Part shown: positions 58,323 to 64,000 of the stretch, piece by piece
Layout of the letters: every line of letters starts with the position of its first letter
How positions within the stretch are numbered: position 1 is the first letter of the stretch
NCBI GenBank assembly: GCA_916048095.2
Contig: OU696580.1
Span: 3,905,202 to 3,969,201, forward strand
Source of the DNA: Sacculina carcini
Lineage: Eukaryota > Arthropoda > Thecostraca > Sacculinidae
Direction of reading: 5' to 3'
DNA length: 64,000 nt
The notes under the pieces: model-generated
Told to the model about the DNA's origin: nothing
Seen by the model: the letters and a program-made list of their open reading frames with translations, nothing else
Database searches by the model: none
Program-made: the position numbers and the translations under genes

Positions 58323-59700
58323 GTGGCGTGCTACGAGTACGTACATAAATCTTCTGACAGCGAGTCATCACTTAACATTGTAAAACGAGCCGACACACAC
58401 AACAACATCCGTCTCACAGTGGCGCTGGACGGCATCCCGGCGCAAATGCTGCGAAGTGCAGCCATCAACAAAGAACTGTCGCAGCCAGACGTGGCGCGAC
58501 ACGTTGTACGAGCGCGCGTTGGCAACAACAAAAAATCGCTGTTGCTGCTGACAAAAAACCAGCGGTCGTGTGAGCTGCTCAGCCAGCCGGCCTTCTGGCA
58601 AGATGGCACCAAGTTCGGCGGCAAGGCCGTGCCACGGCGCACTCAAAATGTGCAGCTGATGGCCGTCATTTACGGCATCGACAAGAGCGAGCCAACAACA
58701 AAAATTCATGACGAAATCACCAAGCAAATCCAAGGCGTCACCAACATCGTGCGCGTGAAAAACAGAAACGGCGAGGCACTGAACATGGTGCAGGTACAGT
58801 TCGCCACCAAAAAACATCTGGCGAAAGCAAGTCACCAAGAAATTCGTGCAATACGGCTTCATCCGGCACACTTTCTATCCGAATACGGCCGCATTTATGT
58901 GCAAGAAATGCTGGTCATATGAGCACAAAACAGCACAGTGCTCGGTAAAATCGGTGACGACGCCAACAAATGTCACGTGCTTCACGTGCAAGGAAAACGG
59001 TCACGGCACAATGACCGTCAAGTGCCCTAAACACGCGGCGAAATCCCGCGCTCTGTGTGCCGAGCTCCGCGCTCTCGCCATGGAGAAGAGTCGGGCAGAG
59101 CGCCCACGCGAGCAGATACGCCCGACACAGCCGCGCTCTTTACCACAGCGTCCAGTGCTGACAACAACGTGTGAGTCGGACACCGACTCCGACGCCCTTC
59201 CTCGTCGACGAGCGCTTCTCCCCACCTCTGCAATTCCTCCGGTCCTCCAGCCAAGGCCGCGTGCGCGCAGGGTAAGACCGGCGAAGAAAGAGGCGCGGAA
59301 AAAACAGGTTGCCGCAAATAAAGAGGAGGAGGTGGACATCGTCGCAATGGCGACGTACGCCGACCGGGTGGCTGGCAGGCGCACATCCTCTGTCCCCCCC
59401 ATCACCGTGCGCCCCACCTCAGCCCCCCCATCCACTGATCGCCGCAGTGAACAACACGCACCACCGAGTGACGTAAGGCCGTCCCCCATCCCCACCCCCA
59501 CTGAATCAGCCAACGACAACAACAACGCCGCCGGCGGCAACAACAGCGCGTCCAGTGCCGACACACAAGACACCAGCCTCATGGCCCTGTGGACGATCGT
59601 AAAACCAATAGTTATCACACTCGCAGAAAACTACACAAAAAACAATCCACACTCACAATTTTCACACATCATCAACCTCGTCCTGGCTTTCCTAAAATAA
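58323..59700 (+). pseudogene. LINE-C ORF1 (gag-like, CCHC)
   Basis: N-terminal part MACYEYVHKSSDSESSL to about 58,850: RLTVALDGIPAQML, then an RRM-like ALMAVIYG/IVRVKNRNGEAL region. One frame change between about 58,846 and 58,922 leads into CKKCWSYEHKTAQC and CFTCKENGHGTMTVKC, two zinc knuckles. A Pro/Arg/Ser-rich tail ends with a hydrophobic HIINLVLAFLK at 59,700. This layout is usual for ORF1 of I/Jockey-group LINEs, an RNA-packaging protein. It is otherwise open, so inactivation may be recent. Confidence 0.8.
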
Positions 59701-61511
59701 ACACACTGCCACTAAAAATTATACAATGGAACGTAAGAAACCTTACAACTAACTTTACAGAATTTAAACTATTCTTACTTACGCATAAACCGGATATTAT
59801 AACTATACAAGAAACTAATATAAACCGGACCAACAGTAATATACAATATAATATTCCAGGATATAATTTCTACAATAATCGCTTGAAAACACAGCATAGA
59901 GGTACTGGAACATATATTAAAAATACTATAATACATAGAGAAATAACAGTACAATCAGACCTAGATATTACTGTAATAGAGATAGTTTCTAGGCGTGTCA
60001 CAGTTAGTATAGTATCACTATATCTTAGATGGGGTGACCAGACTAAATATTCACAACTACAGAGTATTGTAAGCCAAATAAAAGAACCATATATTATTAT
60101 GGGGGATATGAATGCACACCACAATAAATGGGGCAGCGCATACTCCACACCACAAGGTATTATATTAGATAAATTTATAACAGACAATAATATCGTTTGC
60201 CTAAATAATGGCACCCCCACATTTTTCTCTGCTCCTCATCAGTCATATACATGCATTGACCTCACACTAATATCACCATACCTTACACACCAAGCACACT
60301 GGGGGGTTATGCAATCTAGGGAATTTAGCGATCACTATCCTATTCAATTAGACGTATGTATTCCCGTTACACTAGTCTCACTTAAAACACCTAAATGGAA
60401 TTTTAAAAAGGCAGATTGGGTTAAATTTGGGGATATTGTAAAATCACAAATAAATACACATCAAGAGAACAATATCACGCGCATTCAACACACACTCATT
60501 CTAGCAGCGAAACACACAATACCAAAATCTAGTACTAGGGAATTCAGTAAAAACTCAGTACCATATTGGACACATGAATGCACAAAATATGTCAACATTA
60601 GGAAACACGCCGAGCGAAATTACAAAAAACACCGTACACCAAAAAATTTCATAGCACTACGTAGAGCAACAGCTAAAGTACGACTAGTAGTTAAAACAGA
60701 AAAACGTATTGTATTTATGCAAAAAGCAGCACAATTTAACCAACACACCCACATCGGACACCTCTGGAAAACAGCTAAATTATTCACAAAAGGATACACA
60801 CCAGCTAAATTTCCACAGCTATGCATCAATGACACGCAAATACACGAACCACAGGCTGTCGTAGACACATTTGCCAAATATTTTAGCAATATTTCTGCAA
60901 ACAAGAACTACACTTCACTAGCTGTAGAACCACTAAACAACATCAGTACACACCTCACTCAACACGAACAAGACAAATATAATCTACCATTTACGTATAG
61001 AGAATTAGAAATAGCTATACACACATCAGGGAACACAGCTGTAGGACCTGATGAAATAGCATACGATATGTTTAGGCACCTAGACTATAACACCAAAAAC
61101 AAAATATTGGAAGCCTTCAATCTTCATTGGAAACACCACACATATCCTGAAGATTGGAAGCTCTCCACAGTAATACCCATATTAAAACCTGGTAAGCCAA
61201 CGCACCAGCCTAAGTCTTACAGGCCAATAACTTTATCTAGTTGTACAAGTAAGCTACTAGAACGTATGATTAAAAGAAGATTAAACACTTACTTAGATAT
61301 ACATAATCTTCTTGACAATAAACAGTTTGGCTTTAGAACAAATATGTCCACATCAGAACCAATATTATTACTTACTAACGCAATACAAACAGCGCGCAAA
61401 AATCGCAACCACTTATATGCCATCTTTCTTGACCTAGATAGCGCATTCAACCGCATGCACCATAATGCCATAATTAACCAACTAATCAAATTCGGTATCA
61501 AAGGTAACATG
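59589..61511 (+). pseudogene. LINE-C ORF2: endonuclease and N-terminal RT
   Basis: The frame is open from 59,589 and overlaps ORF1. The real start may be nearer 59,700. The endonuclease begins KIIQWNVRNLTTNF, then IITIQETNI, YIIMGDMNAHHNKWGS, SYTCIDLTLIS and FSDHYPIQLD, all catalytic blocks of an APE-type domain. The reverse transcriptase begins at about residue 470: VGPDEIAYDM, STVIPILKPGKPTHQPKSYR, FGFRTNMSTSEPIL and AIFLDLDSAFNRMHHNAI (motif A). The following motifs, including YADD, are missing. The frame then reads into unrelated GTT-rich DNA to 61,589. Confidence 0.85.
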
Positions 61512-61577
61512 TTAATTGTTGTTGTTGTTAATATGTTATCAAAGGTAACATGTTTGTTGTTAGCATGCGTTACACTG

Positions 61578-61800
61578 GTTCGAGCGTAACACCCGAACAT
61601 ACATCGAGGTGCATGTCTCTCGTGACGTCAGCGACTGTCGACACTGTCCAACGCCACCTAGTATCTAGGTGGCGTTGCACTGTCTACACACGCATACACA
61701 CCCACCCACACGCAGTACGCTTATCCGTGCGTAACAGCCGGACATACAGCGAGGTGCACGTCGCTCTTGACGTCACCAACTGCGCGCGCATGCTCACTCA
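61578..61800 (+). repeat. Two diverged direct units of ~150 bp
   Basis: GCGTAACACCCGAACATACA with GAGGTGCATGTCTCTCGTGA (from 61,585) recurs as GCGTAACAGCCGGACATACA with GAGGTGCACGTCGCTCTTGA (from about 61,729). The 29-bp palindrome lies in the first unit only. The stretch is non-coding. Confidence 0.75.
61649..61677. mobile_element. 29-bp perfect palindrome with 7-bp target duplication
   Basis: CAACGCCACCTAG, loop TAT, CTAGGTGGCGTTG. Flanked by CACTGTC on both sides (61,642-61,648 and 61,678-61,684). The arms equal the ends of the 236-bp palindromic MITE at 32,582. It appears to be a minimal, end-only member of that family. Confidence 0.72.
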
Positions 61801-61865
61801 CACACACACACACATGCGGGTTATAAAACTGTATTGAAACTGTATGAAACTGCGGGTTATGAAAC

Positions 61866-62149
61866 TATATATCCCGATATATAAGTAGAATTGCACATAC
61901 ATATATATGTATACATATCTCTCTCAAACAAACGAGATTAAAATCGATTGCGCATTCGCAGTTGACTAGTTTTTTCCGCGTTGTTTCGATATTCCTTGCG
62001 AGTTGCTGGTCTCTTTTGTCAAGTCTGTTCAGCAATTGACCGATGTTTTGTTGGCGTAATATTTCGGAGTTAACTATCTCCATTCTCACACACTGGTAGA
62101 CATTGGTGGTATTTATTCCTCGAGACGTCTTTCGGCTAACATTAGCCAT
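61866..62149 (-). pseudogene. Penelope-like element, N-terminal coding piece
   Basis: Minus-strand frame reading EIVNSEILRQQNIGQLLNRL, DKRDQQLARNIETTRKKL and NCECAIDFNLVCL. A charged helical N-terminus of this sort precedes the reverse transcriptase of Penelope-like elements. It starts just after the hammerhead-like spacer and is cut off at about 61,880 by unrelated AT-rich DNA. The RT is absent. Assignment rests mostly on position next to the GIY-YIG piece. Confidence 0.5.
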
Positions 62150-62172
62150 CTTCAGGAGTTACACTGACCAGA
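62105..62172 (-). ncRNA. Hammerhead ribozyme-like motif in a Penelope spacer
   Basis: On the minus strand: CTGAAGA (62,155 to 62,149), a 6-bp stem GGCTAA/TTAGCC with a two-base loop after one bulged T, then GAAA (62,133-62,130). A short AGA/TCT stem with C at 62,122 is the predicted cleavage site. The outer stem starts CTC/GAG and can extend GTA/TAC. Core residues fit a type I hammerhead except for the bulge. Penelope pseudo-LTRs are known to carry such motifs. Activity is untested. Confidence 0.5.
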
Positions 62173-62430
62173 AATTCAAATTACAGTGCTAAGATACAAT
62201 ACAAAACATGAAATCGTTAAACACGTGCTTAAATATACAGGGTACCTCTCATGCGACAACAGTTGAAATCTAACAATTAAAACACAATACAATTATTACA
62301 TGAAAGATATATATATATACATATATACACATATATCCACACACATACATATACATGCATGCATATACACACAAACATATACATACATACACACACATAC
62401 ATATACATATATATCGGCGTCGTCACGCTT
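62173..62430. other. Penelope spacer and ATAC/TATA microsatellite
   Basis: 62,173-62,285 is AT-rich spacer on the minus-strand side of the hammerhead-like motif. 62,300-62,415 is an ATACAC/TATAT microsatellite. There is no coding. Confidence 0.6.
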
Positions 62431-62745
62431 GTGCTGCAGCAAGGGCACACCCAGTCGGCTCAGGCCGTGGGGCTCTCTGAGTCGGTAAAATGCCGTTTTC
62501 TTCAACTTGCACGTTCATGGCTGGTCTCAAGTTGGTGATGTAAATTGCTTCAAGCAGTTTCAGACGCCGTATGTCACGTTCTTGGTCAATGATTTCTGTG
62601 CTTTCTACTATCTGCTCCATATTGATCTTTTGTTTGTGCACCGAGATGTTGTGCTTTTGGATTGCACCATTGCTGAGGTGGCACGTCAGCCGTCGCGACA
62701 GCGTTGTGGTCGTCATACCGTATACGTATACATATCTATATACAT
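62430..62745 (-). pseudogene. Penelope-like GIY-YIG endonuclease end
   Basis: The minus strand encodes VYGMTTTTLSRRLTCHLSNG, then INMEQIVESTEII, RDIRRLKLLEAIYITNLRPA and MNVQ. The GMTTTTLSRRL, EALYI-like and P-x-[ML]-N blocks are the signature of the GIY-YIG domain at the C-terminus of Penelope-like elements. The N-terminal side runs into a TATA/TACA microsatellite, so the reverse transcriptase is missing. The frame continues as a Pro/Ala-rich tail to about 62,423. Confidence 0.82.
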
Positions 62746-62965
62746 GCATGATTTGTACATATGTATGTATGTATCGATGTGTGTGCTTATATACTTGAGA
62801 AAAAAATATATATATATATATATATACATTGACTTGTTACATGTAGTTAGACGATTTTCCTATTGATTAATAATAATATTTTATTTTTTTTCTCAAGTGT
62901 ATATAGGCACATAATTACATTTACTTGTTAAATGTAGTTGGACAATTTCCTAGTGAGTAAGAATA
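62746..62965. repeat. AT-rich tract with a ~92-bp direct repeat
   Basis: ACTTGTTACATGTAGTTAGA (about 62,830) recurs as ACTTGTTAAATGTAGTTGGA (about 62,922). An inverted pair ACTTGAGAAAAAA/TTTTTTCTCAAGT surrounds the first unit. The rest is TATG and TA microsatellite. Confidence 0.7.
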
Positions 62966-62997
62966 CATGTTTTTTTGTTTTTTTTTGTATTTTTGTT

Positions 62998-63106
62998 GTT
63001 GTATATATACATACATACACATACATACATACATACATACACATACATACACATACATACACACATACATATATACATATATACACATATATACACATAT
63101 ATACAC

Positions 63107-63144
<38 letters not shown>

Positions 63145-63150
63145 CAACAT
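62998..63150. repeat. (ATAC)n/(TA)n microsatellite
   Basis: ATACATAC then TATA runs. The Tyr/Ile/Val-rich open frames on both strands are translations of it. Confidence 0.95.
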
Positions 63151-63299
63151 ATATATATAACAATATATAACAAAACAATGTTCTCACCTCGGTGATGCCT
63201 ATTATCACCTTGGCCATGTATGCCTTGCGCATGTCTGTATGCCAAAAAATATGGCGTACGTACATAGCAAAAAAATAACCCCTCCAAAAAGTAGGTCCA

Positions 63300-63730
63300 T
63301 AAATCGACCGATTGGCGGATTGGATGACACTTCTGGTGCACGTCTCATGTGTGGCGGGCCCGCTGGGTATCCTTCGTCTTGGTTGTGTCGCGCTTGGAGT
63401 GGGTGATGCACATTGTTGTTGCCTCAAATAGGACAACATAGAATACCTAGCTGGCCTATTGGGCTGTGACTGCGGTGCTGTTGTGGCGGGGTTGGTCTTG
63501 CGAGTCATGCGGGGGAGTGGTGGCTTGCGGATCTGGGGCGCGGTGTTGACCTGTTGGCGGCGGTGGTCGCGTGGGGCCGCCGTGCCTGGCCGGTTGCGGT
63601 GGGGCTCGTTCGGCGTTGGTGGCTGGTGCGCTCTTTTTGGCGGCCTTCGTCGTCGATTGGATGCGTGGCGCCTCTTTGACGGTTCGATTGGGGGCCTTTT
63701 GCTTTGTGCGCGTGTTGGTGCTATAGTTGC

Positions 63731-63733
<3 letters not shown>
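63300..63733 (-). CDS. GC-rich open frame of unknown nature
   Basis: The minus-strand frame begins MATIAPTRAQSKRPPIEPSK and stays open for about 145 codons, rich in Pro, Arg, Gln and Thr, before running into AT microsatellite coding. Blocks include NRPARYSMLSYLRQQQCAS and WRGYFFAMYVRHIFWHT. Base composition differs sharply from both sides. It could be the N-terminal part of a retroelement ORF1 or a host exon. No known domain, start context or splice signal supports one over the other. Confidence 0.3.
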
Positions 63734-63792
<59 letters not shown>

Positions 63793-63796
63793 TATA

Positions 63797-63828
<32 letters not shown>

Positions 63829-64000
63829 TATATATATAATAATAATATAATTTTCTCTCTTTATTTTCTTTTATTATTTTATTATTATTATAATTTATCT
63901 CTAATTACATATATCTTTATTTTTATTTAATAATTTTTAATTTTTATTTTTTTCTTCTCTTTTCTTTTCTTTCATTTTCTCCGTTGTGTGGGTAATGGCG
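63733..64000. repeat. (TA)n, AAT-rich and T-rich low-complexity DNA
   Basis: (TA)n to about 63,813, then TAATAATAA and TTTTCTTT runs to the window end. There is no gene. Confidence 0.9.

Larger units (their letters stand above)
58019..61511 (+). mobile_element. I/Jockey-group LINE (LINE-C), 5' portion
   Basis: Starts with a 300-bp leader, then ORF1 and an overlapping ORF2 with endonuclease and the first part of the reverse transcriptase. It stops abruptly after FGIKGNM at about 61,511. The missing end (RT remainder and RNase H) would match the opposite-strand piece at 57,256-58,018. The ORF1 region is GC-rich while ORF2 is AT-rich. Confidence 0.8.

Overview
The window is a repeat-dominated stretch of an AT-rich invertebrate genome. 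No host gene could be supported. The repeat types (CsRn1-type Ty3 element, Jockey/I-group and CR1/L2-like LINEs, hAT MITEs, Penelope and Helitron-like elements) and short TTAGG-like tracts fit an arthropod or related invertebrate. The species cannot be named from the sequence.

Layout. 0.68-16.03 kb: two Helitron-like tail-to-tail inverted structures placed head to head. The first, about 12.6 kb, has arms made of a 5' domain (tandem units of about 380 bp) and a 3' domain (a long array of terminator-like hairpins). 16.03-19.6 kb: a tRNA-derived SINE fragment, a Ty3 gag fossil, a complete hAT MITE with an 8-bp target duplication, and a foldback repeat. 19.6-25.9 kb: the first ORF of a LINE, split by a young Ty3/Gypsy (CsRn1-like) element that looks nearly whole. 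26-33 kb: LINE remnants, hAT families nested several deep and microsatellites. 33.2-39.3 kb and 48.0-54.2 kb: two related copies of one repeat assembly (TA-flanked MITE, 492-bp unit, hAT-1 element, Charlie-like MITE), each modified by later insertions.

39.26-43.26 kb: a decayed hAT transposase split by a 3,440-bp Helitron-like element with canonical ends (A|TC...CTAG|T). 43.7-46.9 kb: a minus-strand LINE that has lost its reverse transcriptase core. 48.5-51.7 kb: a plus-strand LINE with a complete reverse transcriptase, inserted in a CA microsatellite. 57.25-61.5 kb: an I/Jockey-group LINE in two opposed pieces, arranged as twin priming would leave them. 61.8-62.75 kb: a minus-strand Penelope-like junction (GIY-YIG end, spacer with a hammerhead-like motif, start of a following copy). 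The last kilobase is microsatellite around a GC-rich open frame of unknown nature.

Most interesting are the two-headed Helitron-like palindromes with arrayed terminators, the Penelope hammerhead candidate, a 29-bp perfect palindrome flanked by a 7-bp target duplication, and the datable order of nested insertions. All ends were read by eye. Percent identities and copy numbers were not computed.
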